From Thermosipho atlanticus DSM 15807 (lineage in GTDB: Bacteria > Thermotogota > Thermotogae > Thermotogales > Fervidobacteriaceae), in assembly GCF_900129985.1 (NCBI RefSeq), contig NZ_FQXN01000004.1, positions 148,798 through 212,797 on the forward strand: a DNA stretch of 64,000 nt, in the 5' to 3' direction. A program made the position numbers and the translations under genes. Under the pieces are notes generated by a model. That model was given only the letters and a program-made list of their open reading frames with translations. It made no database searches and was not told where the DNA came from. Shown one piece after another: positions 8,043 to 15,850 of this stretch (positions are counted from its first letter, which is position 1; each line of letters starts with the position of its first letter).

Positions 8043-8191
8043 GTGTAAATTCCCCCTTTCCAATAAATATGGAGTAAGACATTTATTTAAAAAATGGATA
8101 TTACATTTAAAAAAGATTATGTGTTAAGTAAAATATAATCATTTTTAGTATACCATGAAAGATATATTAAAAGATTAAACGGGAAAACTAA

Positions 8192-8220
8192 TTGACATAT
8201 GAGGAAAAACGTTATAAAAT
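8192..8220 (+). promoter_or_regulatory. Promoter of the truncated ferredoxin gene
   Basis: TTGACA at 8192-8197 and TAAAAT at 8215-8220 are 17 bp apart, immediately upstream of a Rex-like operator and the ATG at 8258. The control region therefore survives although the gene is broken. Confidence 0.65.
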
Positions 8221-8222
8221 AA

Positions 8223-8240
8223 TTGTGAAAAAAATAACAT
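8223..8240 (+). promoter_or_regulatory. Rex-like operator 1
   Basis: TTGTGAA-N4-ATAACAT fits the Rex half-site arrangement (TTGTGAA-N4-TTCACAA type). It differs from the reverse complement of the site at 9083-9100 at only two of 18 positions. It lies just downstream of the -10 box at 8215, a position suited to repression by Rex. Confidence 0.6.
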
Positions 8241-8257
8241 ATTTTTGGGTGAAAAAT

Positions 8258-8416
8258 ATGGAAATAAAGGTTTGTATGGGAAGTTCGTGTCATTTGAAAG
8301 GTGCTCATAAAATTGTTGAAAAGATCAAAAAAATGAGTTTAGATAACTTAGAATTGAAAGGGTCTTTGTGTTTTGGAGAATGTGCTATACAATTTTTACA
8401 TAAATCAGTCACGTAA
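8258..8416 (+). pseudogene. 3'-truncated thioredoxin-like [2Fe-2S] ferredoxin (NuoE/HydC-like)
   Basis: The first 42 codons (CMGSSCHLKGA near residue 6, then GSLCFGEC) match the N-terminal half of a thioredoxin-like [2Fe-2S] protein and resemble the intact gene at 8766-9029. After GEC at about 8383 the homology stops and the frame runs as the antisense of a hydrogenase-like gene to a TAA at 8416. Three of the four expected cluster Cys remain at most, so no functional domain can form. GGGTGA precedes the ATG. The cause appears to be a rearrangement joint near 8380-8390. Confidence 0.75.
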
Positions 8417-8769
8417 TATTTTCCACCAGGACAATCATTACAAACATCTTTTATTACTCCCAACCCAGGATTTTCAACTAATAATGGTGATGTACCATCT
8501 ATAATTTTTTCCATTTGTTCAGCAATTTCATATAGTTCAAGTTCTCGAACTTTTTTATAATCAAGCCCGAGAATAAATTTGATCTTTTCCTTTAAAATTT
8601 CACGTTCGTAAAAAACACGAGTTCTACCCTCACCGTTTATTTCGGGAATTAATTTTTTAGGAATTTTCGGAAGAACATCTTTAAGATTTCCATTTCTATA
8701 GCTCTTAATTATCTCCATATAGAGCATTCTTCTTAGTTTGATTACATTATTTAGAACAAATCTTCTCAT
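8305..8769 (-). pseudogene. 3'-truncated [FeFe]-hydrogenase-like gene (N-terminal part only)
   Basis: About 128 codons resemble the N-terminal region of monomeric [FeFe] hydrogenases: RRFVLNNVIKLRRMLYMEI, the GRTRVFYERE segment, then CNDCPGGKYYVTDLCKNC, which normally leads into the 4Fe-4S and H-cluster domains. Homology ends at about 8385 after NCIAH, and the last 25 codons are antisense of the ferredoxin fragment. The H-cluster domain is missing. The start at 8769 has GGAGGAGATC upstream and overlaps the stop of the ferredoxin gene (ATGA), so the two were one operon. It is almost certainly non-functional as a hydrogenase. Confidence 0.75.
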
Positions 8770-9029
8770 TTGATCTCCTCCAAACACGAAAAAATAATCT
8801 CTCTTAATTTTTCTGGAGTGACAGATGTATATGTTGTATCATTCACTCTTACTATTGGTGGAGTATGGCCTTTGTTACAATCCCCGAAACACAAAGAATA
8901 TTTAAAATTCAAATGTTTTTTAACTTCATCAGAAAGAGTTTCAACCATATTTACTAATGCGTTTGACCCCATTAAATGACAGGCAGTACCAACACAAATT
9001 TCCACATTAATTTTTTTCAAGTTGTTCAT
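8766..9029 (-). CDS. Thioredoxin-like [2Fe-2S] ferredoxin (NuoE/HydC C-terminal type)
   Basis: An 87-residue single-domain protein with four cluster Cys in the usual pattern (CVGTACHL at residues 12-19 and CFGDCNKG at 46-53) and a conserved PPIVRVNDTTYTSVTPEKL C-terminus. In Thermotogales such small ferredoxins accompany hydrogenase subunits and carry electrons between NADH or ferredoxin and the hydrogenase. It has a GGGAGTGAT ribosome site. It is the first gene of a minus operon whose second gene is truncated, and a Rex-like operator lies about 55 bp upstream. It appears intact. Confidence 0.88.
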   Translation of the reverse strand: MNNLKKINVEICVGTACHLMGSNALVNMVETLSDEVKKHLNFKYSLCFGDCNKGHTPPIVRVNDTTYTSVTPEKLREIIFSCLEEIK

Positions 9030-9082
9030 ACGATCACTCCCTTTTATTGAAATAATAACTAATTACCTATATTTACAACATA

Positions 9083-9100
9083 TTGTTATATTTTTCACAA
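9083..9100 (-). promoter_or_regulatory. Rex-like operator 2, upstream of the ferredoxin/hydrogenase-like operon
   Basis: On the + strand TTGTTAT-N4-TTCACAA; read on the minus strand TTGTGAA-N4-ATAACAA. It fits the known Rex operator form (inverted TTGTGAA/TTGTTAA half-sites with a 4-bp spacer) and lies 54 bp upstream of the start at 9029. Control by the Rex encoded next door is inferred. Confidence 0.7.
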
Positions 9101-9359
9101 TATATATTATCATTATTTTTTTAGGAACTTTGTTTAATTAAGATTAAAAATTCGAAACAAAAAGTTTTAAACATTAATTAATTTTCAATATTAAATCTTT
9201 AGTTTAAGTGTAGTAAAATTCCCTTATTCTATTTTACTACTAAAAATTGATTTTAGTTACTTGATAGGTAAAGATTAACAAGAGTTTATACTTTAACTTT
9301 TAAAAAAATTCACGTTTTTATCGAGTAATAAATTTTTAATTTTTTGTTAACCTTGGAAA
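9101..9359. other. AT-rich intergenic DNA between the redox operon and rex
   Basis: No ORF, RNA gene or strong promoter is seen in this part of the 412-nt divergent gap. The only structured item is a perfect 10-bp inverted repeat, GTAGTAAAAT at 9210-9219 and ATTTTACTAC at 9231-9240, around an 11-nt loop. It is not followed by a convincing T run, so it could be an operator or an RNA hairpin rather than a terminator. Confidence 0.5.
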
Positions 9360-9399
9360 TTGTGAAATAATTTTCAAATACTCATATTGATGATACAAT
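9360..9399 (+). promoter_or_regulatory. rex promoter with overlapping Rex-like operator 3
   Basis: TTGTGAA-ATAA-TTTTCAA (9360-9377) is a Rex-like site with one perfect half. Its right half overlaps a -35-like TTTTCA (9371-9376), 17 bp from TACAAT (9394-9399). The layout predicts autoregulation of rex. The -35 is weak on its own. Confidence 0.55.
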
Positions 9400-9441
9400 A
9401 ATAGATAGAAATAAGTTAAAAATGTAAATGAGGTGTAAAGC

Positions 9442-10083
9442 ATGTCAGAATGTTCTAATAATAAAAAAACATTGATGTTTCCAAAACCAACACTTGAGAG
9501 ATTAAAACTTTATCTAGCGTTGTTATTGCAAGAAGAAAAAGAATATATTTCTTCGGATGAAATTGCTAAAAAATTAAAAATTACACCTGAGCAAGTTAGA
9601 AAAGATATTTCATATCTAAATTTCGTAGGAAAACCCAAAGTTGGTTATCATATTCCTTCACTTTTAAATGAATTAAATGAACTTTTTGGAGTTGATGTTA
9701 CTGATAATGTTATTGTCGTTGGAGCGGGGGGGTTAGGAACTGCTATTGCGAAATACAAAGGGTTTAAAAGAATAGGAATAGATATAGTTGCAATTTTTGA
9801 CAATGATGAAGACAAAATCGGAACTTTTGTGAGTGAACTTGTAGTTCTTCCATTGTCTGAACTTCAGAGGGTTATAAAAAGATTTAAAGTAAAAATAGCA
9901 GCTTTGTGTGTGCCAAAAGAATCAGCTCAAGAAGCCGCAGATTTACTTGTAAAAAGTGGCATAAAAGCTATTTGGAATTTTGCTCCCGCTATTTTACATG
10001 TACCGCCTGGTATTTTAGTTGAAAATGAAGATATTACTAGGGGAATACTTTCAATTAAACATATGCTTGAAAAAAATAAGTAG
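9442..10083 (+). CDS. rex: Redox-sensing transcriptional repressor Rex
   Basis: A 213-residue Rex. Residues 15-75 form the winged helix (TLERLKLYLALL, SSDEIAKKLKITPEQVRKDISYL, GKPKVGYHI). The Rossmann fold carries GAGGLG (94-99) for NAD(H) binding and the conserved FDNDEDKIG. NADH binding releases Rex from DNA, so it couples fermentation and hydrogen genes to the NADH/NAD ratio. It is divergent from the ferredoxin/hydrogenase-like operon and three matching operators lie within 1.2 kb upstream. It ends 7 nt before the convergent murF-like gene. Length is normal. Confidence 0.95.
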   Translation: MSECSNNKKTLMFPKPTLERLKLYLALLLQEEKEYISSDEIAKKLKITPEQVRKDISYLNFVGKPKVGYHIPSLLNELNELFGVDVTDNVIVVGAGGLGTAIAKYKGFKRIGIDIVAIFDNDEDKIGTFVSELVVLPLSELQRVIKRFKVKIAALCVPKESAQEAADLLVKSGIKAIWNFAPAILHVPPGILVENEDITRGILSIKHMLEKNK

Positions 10084-10090
10084 GAGATTT

Positions 10091-11638
10091 TCACATGTAG
10101 TTATCTGGAAGATCATTTTCAAACAAAACAACATCACCTTGTTTTAAGAATTTTTTGAAAATTTCGGTAACTTCTTCAAGCGTGTCAACTACAAATATTC
10201 TTTCTTCTGGGAAATTAGAATCTAGGAGTCCTTTTTTTATTTCCTTAGTTCTATCTTTTCCAACTAAAAAGACATAGTCGGCGTATTTTGAAAGACTTTT
10301 TCCAAGTTTATAATGCTCCTCGTCTTCAATTTCTCCGAGTTCAACAAAACCTGGAGTAACAACTATCTTTCTTCTTCCATTGTAAAGTTTTAAATATTCA
10401 AGTGCCATTTTAAAGCCCTTTGGGTTTGAATTGAATGTATCATCAATAACTGTTATTGTATCATCCCTTATAATCTCTAACCTGTGTTTTGGTCTTTGAA
10501 TGTCTTTGACTCTTTCTAAGACTTCTTCCACAGGTACCTTTATTTCAAAAGCAGTTACTATCGCAAGTAAAAGATTTCTTATATTTTCAATTCCAAATAC
10601 GTTAGTTTCAATTTCAAAACTTACATCGTTGGGAGTTAGAAGCCTAAATTTAGAACCGTTTTTTTCTTGTTTGAGATCTTTTACTACATAATCTGCTTCA
10701 TTATTTTCAATTCCACAGGTTATTATTTTCTTATTCGAAATTTTGCTGATTACTTTTTTTACATTTTCATCATCTAGGTTCACTATTAACATCTTTCCAG
10801 ATTTTTCATTTTCAAGATATTCTTTAAAAGTTTCAAAGATTTTTTCCATACTATCAAATTCTTCGAAGTGTTGAACACCAATGGATGTTAAAACCGAAAT
10901 TTCAGGTTGAACAAGTTTTAAAAGTTTGTTGTATCCATATGAATCATTTTCGGCTAGCTCAACTACGAAGATTTCATGAGATTTATCAAGTTTTTCCCTT
11001 ATCGTTTTTGTAATACCCATTGTGGTGTTATAACTTTCGGGAGTCATTAGAGTTTTATAATATTCTGAAACAATGTGATGAATAAAATATTTTGTGCTTG
11101 TTTTTCCATAGCTACCGGTTACGGCAATGGTTAAAGGTTTTAACCTTCTATATTTTCTAACAGCATCTTTGAAATAATAGTTGTTTATTAACCTTTCAAT
11201 GGGAATCATAAGGCCATTTATTAGCCAGAAATAAATGGAATTAAATAGCACAAGAGAAAAAGTACAGATATCTAGGAGTATTGTGTTGTAAATTATTACT
11301 TCAACAAAGAAAATTAAAAAGATTGTAAATGAAACAGTCAATAACCTTCTAAGTCTTTTTGTAAAAACCAGCGGTTTTTTCTTTTTTCTTAAAACAAATT
11401 TTCGAATATCTAGGTATAGAGAAAAAAGTCCGAATGGAATGGCGTAGAGAGGATTGAAAAAGTAGAGAATAATTGAAATTAAAAAAACAAAGTTCGAAAA
11501 ATATCTATCAAGATGGCTAAAAATCCATCTTATAAATTTTTTTTCTGAGTACTCTTCAAGTTGAAGCATATGAAGTGAATAGAACGATCTTATTAGAAAG
11601 CTTGCAGCTACTATACTGAGAAAGATGATTCTAGTCAT
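10091..11638 (-). CDS. murF: Membrane-anchored Mur ligase, MurF-like (UDP-MurNAc-tripeptide--D-Ala-D-Ala ligase)
   Basis: A 515-residue protein. The first 160 residues hold about five hydrophobic segments instead of the usual soluble UDP-MurNAc-binding domain. A Mur ligase core follows: P-loop TGSYGKTSTK (about 173-182), NTTMGI, the ELAENDSYG region, and a C-terminal domain with RPKHRLEII and DDTFNSNPKGF. The D-Ala-D-Ala-adding MurF is the best fit because ddl is two genes upstream in the same operon. It overlaps the hydrolase gene by 8 nt. The membrane-fused N-terminus is unusual; another Mur-type ligase on a lipid-linked substrate cannot be excluded. Confidence 0.75.
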   Translation of the reverse strand: MTRIIFLSIVAASFLIRSFYSLHMLQLEEYSEKKFIRWIFSHLDRYFSNFVFLISIILYFFNPLYAIPFGLFSLYLDIRKFVLRKKKKPLVFTKRLRRLLTVSFTIFLIFFVEVIIYNTILLDICTFSLVLFNSIYFWLINGLMIPIERLINNYYFKDAVRKYRRLKPLTIAVTGSYGKTSTKYFIHHIVSEYYKTLMTPESYNTTMGITKTIREKLDKSHEIFVVELAENDSYGYNKLLKLVQPEISVLTSIGVQHFEEFDSMEKIFETFKEYLENEKSGKMLIVNLDDENVKKVISKISNKKIITCGIENNEADYVVKDLKQEKNGSKFRLLTPNDVSFEIETNVFGIENIRNLLLAIVTAFEIKVPVEEVLERVKDIQRPKHRLEIIRDDTITVIDDTFNSNPKGFKMALEYLKLYNGRRKIVVTPGFVELGEIEDEEHYKLGKSLSKYADYVFLVGKDRTKEIKKGLLDSNFPEERIFVVDTLEEVTEIFKKFLKQGDVVLFENDLPDNYM

Positions 11639-12392
11639 TTTTGTAAACCTCGCTCAGAAAGTTATTGAAATCACTTAAAAACTTTTCGAAATTTTCAATG
11701 TAAGGAAAATGTCCAGCATTTTTGTAGATTATAAGTCGAGAATTTCTAATTTTTTCATTGTATTTTTTTCCAATACTAACAGGAACATCCTTATCATTTT
11801 CTCCCCATATCAAAAGAGTTTTACATTTTATACTTTGAATTGTATCTGAGATATCTTCGTTTACTACTTTCTTTAAAATTTCTCTCATTGTTCCAGTTGA
11901 TCTTTTGAAATCCTCTGAACCAAATTTGTTTTTGAGTTTTTCTAAAATAATCTCTTTTTTAGGAAAAACCGAGATAATCTTTTTTAAAAATTTGTAGAAG
12001 AAAATTTTAATTGTAATTTTTAATTTTTTTTTGGTTTTTATCCCTGGAGAAGAAATTAAAACAAGACCTTTTAACCATTTAGGGTTATTACTTGCTATAA
12101 TTGCAGCTACTTTTCCACCAAAGGAATGTCCAACAAGTATTGCTTCATCTATTTTTAGCTCTTCAATTAATTTCTGGATATAATTAGCATATTCAAAACT
12201 GTCAATAGTAGAGTTTGGAATGTCACTTTTCCCGAATCCTGGAAGATCAATTAAAACTGATTGATAATCTAATAGCCTCGTAATTGGGTAAAAAGAGTGT
12301 AAGTTACCTCCCCAACCATGAAGAAAAACGACAATTTTGCCCTTTCCAGTTATTTCAAAATTTATGTTTATACCATTTACATTTTTCTTCAT
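11631..12392 (-). CDS. Alpha/beta hydrolase
   Basis: A 253-residue alpha/beta-hydrolase fold protein. It has the oxyanion motif HGWGGN (about 25-30), the nucleophile elbow GHSFGG (about 92-97, Ser nucleophile), the acid in WGENDKDVP, and the catalytic His in AGHFPYIENFEKF near the end. A Lys-rich cap lies in the middle. Substrate is unknown. It overlaps ddl by 4 nt (ATGA) and the MurF-like gene by 8 nt, so it belongs to a cell-wall precursor operon; a role as esterase or peptidase in that setting is only a guess. Confidence 0.85.
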   Translation of the reverse strand: MKKNVNGININFEITGKGKIVVFLHGWGGNLHSFYPITRLLDYQSVLIDLPGFGKSDIPNSTIDSFEYANYIQKLIEELKIDEAILVGHSFGGKVAAIIASNNPKWLKGLVLISSPGIKTKKKLKITIKIFFYKFLKKIISVFPKKEIILEKLKNKFGSEDFKRSTGTMREILKKVVNEDISDTIQSIKCKTLLIWGENDKDVPVSIGKKYNEKIRNSRLIIYKNAGHFPYIENFEKFLSDFNNFLSEVYKND

Positions 12393-13501
12393 TTTGTCAC
12401 CTTAATTGATAAGATGTTTGTGTCGATTGAATAAATTTTCTTTTTCTTGTCTTTGTAAACTTTTTCTGCAATGTTAATTAGATTATCAATTAAATGTGTA
12501 AAGGTTATTCCACTTGCTTGCCAAAGATAAAAAGCCATAGCGCCTGGTATGGTATTAACTTCATTTACGTAAATTTTATCTTTATACAAGAAGTCTATTC
12601 TTATATTACCATAACAATCGAGGGATTTAAAAGTTTTTACTGCAAGCTTAATTATTTCCTGTTTAATATTTTCATCAAGCTCTGCAGGAATTTTGTGATT
12701 TGAAAATTTTTTCCCTTTGTTAATATATTTTTCCTTGAAGTCAAAAAATTCTTTTTGCTTTATAATTTCTTCAATTTCTGAGACAATTGGTTGTTTATAT
12801 CCTAAAACTGCGCAATTTAATTCTTTTGCATTTTCGATGGACCTTTCCACAAGTATTTTGTTGTCAAAAGAAAAAGCTACTTCCGCCGAGGTTATAAATT
12901 CTTCCTTTGAATATACTTTTGATATTCCTATGCTTGATCCCAGCCTTGCAGGCTTAATGTACATAGGATATCCTAGTTCTTTTTCACATGTTTCAATGAA
13001 TTTATCATATGAAGAATCCCAATCTTGTTTTGTAATATATTTGAAGTCAACAACGGGGATATTGTTTTCTTTTAATATGAGTTTAGTTAGTACTTTATCC
13101 ATTGCGATTGCTGAAGAAAGAATACCAGAACCAGTATATGGTATATCAAACATTTCGCAAAATCCTTGTAGCGAACCATCTTCACCGTACGTTCCGTGAG
13201 TTGCGAGAATACATAGATCGATTTCATATGTTTTAAAGTTGGTTTTTAACAAAAGTTTAGAATTCTTCTTTTTAAATTGATTAATCTTTTTAGCCTTTTT
13301 TTCAATAAGGTTTAAGTTTTTAAAATTTTCTATTTTTTCAAGTACCGAACCTGTATACCAATCCCCATCTTTATTAATGTATACAGGTATTACATTGTAT
13401 TTATTTCTATCAATTGCATTTAATATCTGATTTGCTGTTATAATGGAAATCTCATGCTCAACTGATTTTGAGCCAAAGATTACAGCTACGTTTTTTCTCA
13501 T
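12389..13501 (-). CDS. ddl: D-alanine--D-alanine ligase
   Basis: A 370-residue ATP-grasp enzyme joining two D-Ala for peptidoglycan. Visible are the N-terminal FGSKSVEHEISIITA, the GTYGEDGSLQG loop, the PARLGSSIGISKV ATP-grasp segment, the RIDFLYKDKIYVNEVNTIPG metal-binding motif and MAFYLWQASG at the C-terminus. The start at 13501 has AGGAGG 6 nt upstream; a longer frame begins at 13525. The order Ddl, hydrolase, MurF-like puts D-Ala-D-Ala synthesis and addition in one operon. Confidence 0.95.
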   Translation of the reverse strand: MRKNVAVIFGSKSVEHEISIITANQILNAIDRNKYNVIPVYINKDGDWYTGSVLEKIENFKNLNLIEKKAKKINQFKKKNSKLLLKTNFKTYEIDLCILATHGTYGEDGSLQGFCEMFDIPYTGSGILSSAIAMDKVLTKLILKENNIPVVDFKYITKQDWDSSYDKFIETCEKELGYPMYIKPARLGSSIGISKVYSKEEFITSAEVAFSFDNKILVERSIENAKELNCAVLGYKQPIVSEIEEIIKQKEFFDFKEKYINKGKKFSNHKIPAELDENIKQEIIKLAVKTFKSLDCYGNIRIDFLYKDKIYVNEVNTIPGAMAFYLWQASGITFTHLIDNLINIAEKVYKDKKKKIYSIDTNILSIKVTK

Positions 13502-13593
13502 ACAATACCTCCTAGAGTTTTTCAATTATAGATTATAACATCAAATCTTGTATTTAAAAATAGAAAACTTTGAATTTTAACATATTACTCCTC

Positions 13594-13628
13594 TAAAAAA
13601 CAAAACGGGTGAAGAGTTCACCCGTTGT
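13594..13628 (-). terminator. Terminator after the MTA/SAH nucleosidase gene
   Basis: On the minus strand the stem AACGGGTGAA/TTCACCCGTT with a 3-nt loop is followed by TTGTTTTTT. It lies 25 nt beyond the stop at 13653 and separates it from ddl. Confidence 0.85.
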
Positions 13629-13652
13629 TTTGTGAATAGGATGTATTTCAAG

Positions 13653-14306
13653 TTATAACAAATGCTTTTCAAGCATTTCTGCAACAATTGCTGAAGGAAA
13701 CGGAGCGAGTTTTTTGATGTTTCTTTGATATTCGATTCTTGTTTCTTCTTTACTTGTGTCTATAATAATTTTTAGAGCACAAAATTCAACTCCGTTTTCG
13801 TAGCAAACTTTTGCAATAGCTGCGCTGTCCATATCCACAATTTCTGCAAGAGTTTCATTGTATATTTTTTCTTTTTCTTTCTCAGACTCCACAAAAACGT
13901 CCCCACTTGTTATGGGTCCAAGGATAATGTTGTCATATACATCACAAATGCGTTCAACAAGGCTTTGTGAAGCAGTTATTTTTGAACATTTCATATCTCT
14001 AGAATATATATCGTGTTCTATGTATTCTGTTCCACAAATTATTTCTCCAATTTTCCTTTCGGGGTTTAAAGCACCGGCAGATCCACAGTGAATAAAATAT
14101 TTTGGTTGAAATTTGTCAATGAGTGCTTGGGCCATCATAGCTGCTTCGACTTTGCCAATGAAACCGTAAGAGAGAACGACTTCATTTGTTCCAATAAGTC
14201 CCCTAGTAAAAGGTCGTTTTAAAATTTCCCCATTTTGAAGAACAGGAAGTAATTCCCTAAAAGCACCGATAATTTCATCTTTTAGAACGCTTGTAATTAC
14301 AATCAT
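13653..14306 (-). CDS. mtnN: 5'-methylthioadenosine/S-adenosylhomocysteine nucleosidase
   Basis: A 217-residue PNP/UDP-family nucleosidase that cleaves adenine from MTA and SAH, recycling SAM by-products. Motifs are the purine-phosphorylase HCGSAGALN near residue 75, the glycine-rich N-terminal MIVITSVLKDE, and VDMDSAAIAKVC near 165, where Glu is replaced by Asp in the usual DMEGAA. The first Met has a short GGGG ribosome site. It is followed by a terminator. The Asp-Ser replacement could shift specificity within the family (for example futalosine hydrolase), so the substrate is less certain than the fold. Confidence 0.8.
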   Translation of the reverse strand: MIVITSVLKDEIIGAFRELLPVLQNGEILKRPFTRGLIGTNEVVLSYGFIGKVEAAMMAQALIDKFQPKYFIHCGSAGALNPERKIGEIICGTEYIEHDIYSRDMKCSKITASQSLVERICDVYDNIILGPITSGDVFVESEKEKEKIYNETLAEIVDMDSAAIAKVCYENGVEFCALKIIIDTSKEETRIEYQRNIKKLAPFPSAIVAEMLEKHLL

Positions 14307-14331
14307 ATGAATTCCCCCATTCTTAACTTAT

Positions 14332-15117
14332 TTATTTATAAATCCACATTGAAAAATCTTTATCATATGTGAATTTCCCCAATTTTCCTTCGGAAAGTAG
14401 TTTGAAAAAAATATTTTTAGATCTTTCAAAATCACATTTTCCGCCTTTTGATATAAACCCCCTGGAGAGCCCAAATTTGGTTATGTAATCTTCAAAATCC
14501 TCCTCTACGTTAGCCTCAGTTTTATAAATATCAAATGCCCTTGAAATTATATCATAATTATCTATATTTTCTATTGGTAGTGAACCAACAAGTAATAGCT
14601 TTGCTGCAATATCCTTATTAAAAAGTTTTGCAAAAACTATGCCGGGAGTATCAAGAAGTTTTATTTTTCCAAGGTTAATCCATTGAACTCCCCTTGTTAT
14701 CCCTGGAGTTGCACCAGTTTTTGCACTTCTTTTACCAGAAATTTTGTTGATTATAGAAGACTTTCCTACATTTGGTACTCCGGCAATTAATAGACGTGTT
14801 TCGTTGAGTTTAGTTTTAGAGTTTTTTAATACAAAGTTTTTAATTTTGGAAATTGAATCATTTTTGTTGAAAGAAATTACTGGAGCAGTTTGACCTATTG
14901 TTTGGAGCCACTTTGTTGTCAGCTCGTTATTAGCAATATCGGATTTGTTAAGTACAAATAAAATATTTTTCCCCTTGAATATATCTATTTCAAAAGCGGT
15001 TGTAGCAAGTGGGGCACGTGCATCAAGCACAATTAGTATTGAGTCAACCGCTTTTAAATATTCTTTTATCCGCCTTTTGGCTTTATTTATGTGTCCAGGA
15101 TACCATACATTACTCAC
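14332..15117 (-). CDS. rbgA: Ribosome biogenesis GTPase RbgA/YlqF
   Basis: A 261-residue circularly permuted GTPase. The motif order is G4 (LNKSD, about 57-61) before G1 (GVPNVGKSS, about 112-120), then G2 (GATPGITRG) and G3 (LLDTPGI). The N-terminal WYPGHINKAKR is diagnostic of the YlqF/RbgA group, which acts late in 50S subunit assembly. It starts with GTG overlapping the pyrH stop (GTGA), so the two genes are coupled. Confidence 0.93.
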   Translation of the reverse strand: MSNVWYPGHINKAKRRIKEYLKAVDSILIVLDARAPLATTAFEIDIFKGKNILFVLNKSDIANNELTTKWLQTIGQTAPVISFNKNDSISKIKNFVLKNSKTKLNETRLLIAGVPNVGKSSIINKISGKRSAKTGATPGITRGVQWINLGKIKLLDTPGIVFAKLFNKDIAAKLLLVGSLPIENIDNYDIISRAFDIYKTEANVEEDFEDYITKFGLSRGFISKGGKCDFERSKNIFFKLLSEGKLGKFTYDKDFSMWIYK

Positions 15118-15824
15118 TTTGAATCACCTGGAACAACTAAAGTACCTACATTTTCCCCTGTTATTGCTTTTAAAAGGTTTCCCTTTTCAAAGAAATCTAA
15201 TACCATTATATGCATATTGTATCTTTTGCAGATAGAAAAAGCTTCAGTATCCATGATTTTTAAATTTTTTTCAATTGCTTCATCAAAAGTTAGCTTTTCA
15301 TACTTTTTAGCATCATCGTAAATTTTAGGATCTTTATCAAATACTCCTGGAACTTTTGTGCCTTTTATTAATATTTCTGCCTTCATTTCCACAGCTCTCA
15401 ATGCAGCTGCGGTATCAGTTGTGAAGAAAGGATTACTTGTACCACCGGCGAAGATGACAAGATATCCAGCATCAAAATACAAGTTTATATCATCATAATG
15501 TATTGGACGGATAGATGGTAAACTAGTAACTTGTGAAACAATAACGGTCCTTATACCGTTTTTTTCGAAAATATCTTTTAAATAAAGTGCATTTATTACC
15601 GTTCCTAGCATTCCAATTTGATCGGCTATTGTTGGAGATAGTTCACTCATTTCCCTCCCCCTAAAAAGGTTTCCAGCACCTATAACGATGCCCACATTGG
15701 TACCATATTCGAGAATTTGTTTTAATTCTTTAATGAGGTACGATATGTTGTCAAGATTGAATCCTTTTTGACCTTCACCACTTAAAACCTCACCACTTAA
15801 TTTAAGTAAGACCTTTTTATACAT
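15114..15824 (-). CDS. pyrH: Uridylate kinase (UMP kinase)
   Basis: A 236-residue amino-acid-kinase-fold enzyme that phosphorylates UMP to UDP. The N-terminal YKKVLLKLSGE, GAGNLFRGRE, the DQIGMLGTVINAL helix, AGGTSNPFFTTDTAAALRA and the KVPGVFDKDPK loop are all characteristic. The start has GGAGGGATC upstream. It sits between a PIN-PhoH ATPase gene and rbgA on the minus strand. Confidence 0.96.
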   Translation of the reverse strand: MYKKVLLKLSGEVLSGEGQKGFNLDNISYLIKELKQILEYGTNVGIVIGAGNLFRGREMSELSPTIADQIGMLGTVINALYLKDIFEKNGIRTVIVSQVTSLPSIRPIHYDDINLYFDAGYLVIFAGGTSNPFFTTDTAAALRAVEMKAEILIKGTKVPGVFDKDPKIYDDAKKYEKLTFDEAIEKNLKIMDTEAFSICKRYNMHIMVLDFFEKGNLLKAITGENVGTLVVPGDSK

Positions 15825-15850
15825 ACGATCCCTCCATATGTTTTTATAAT

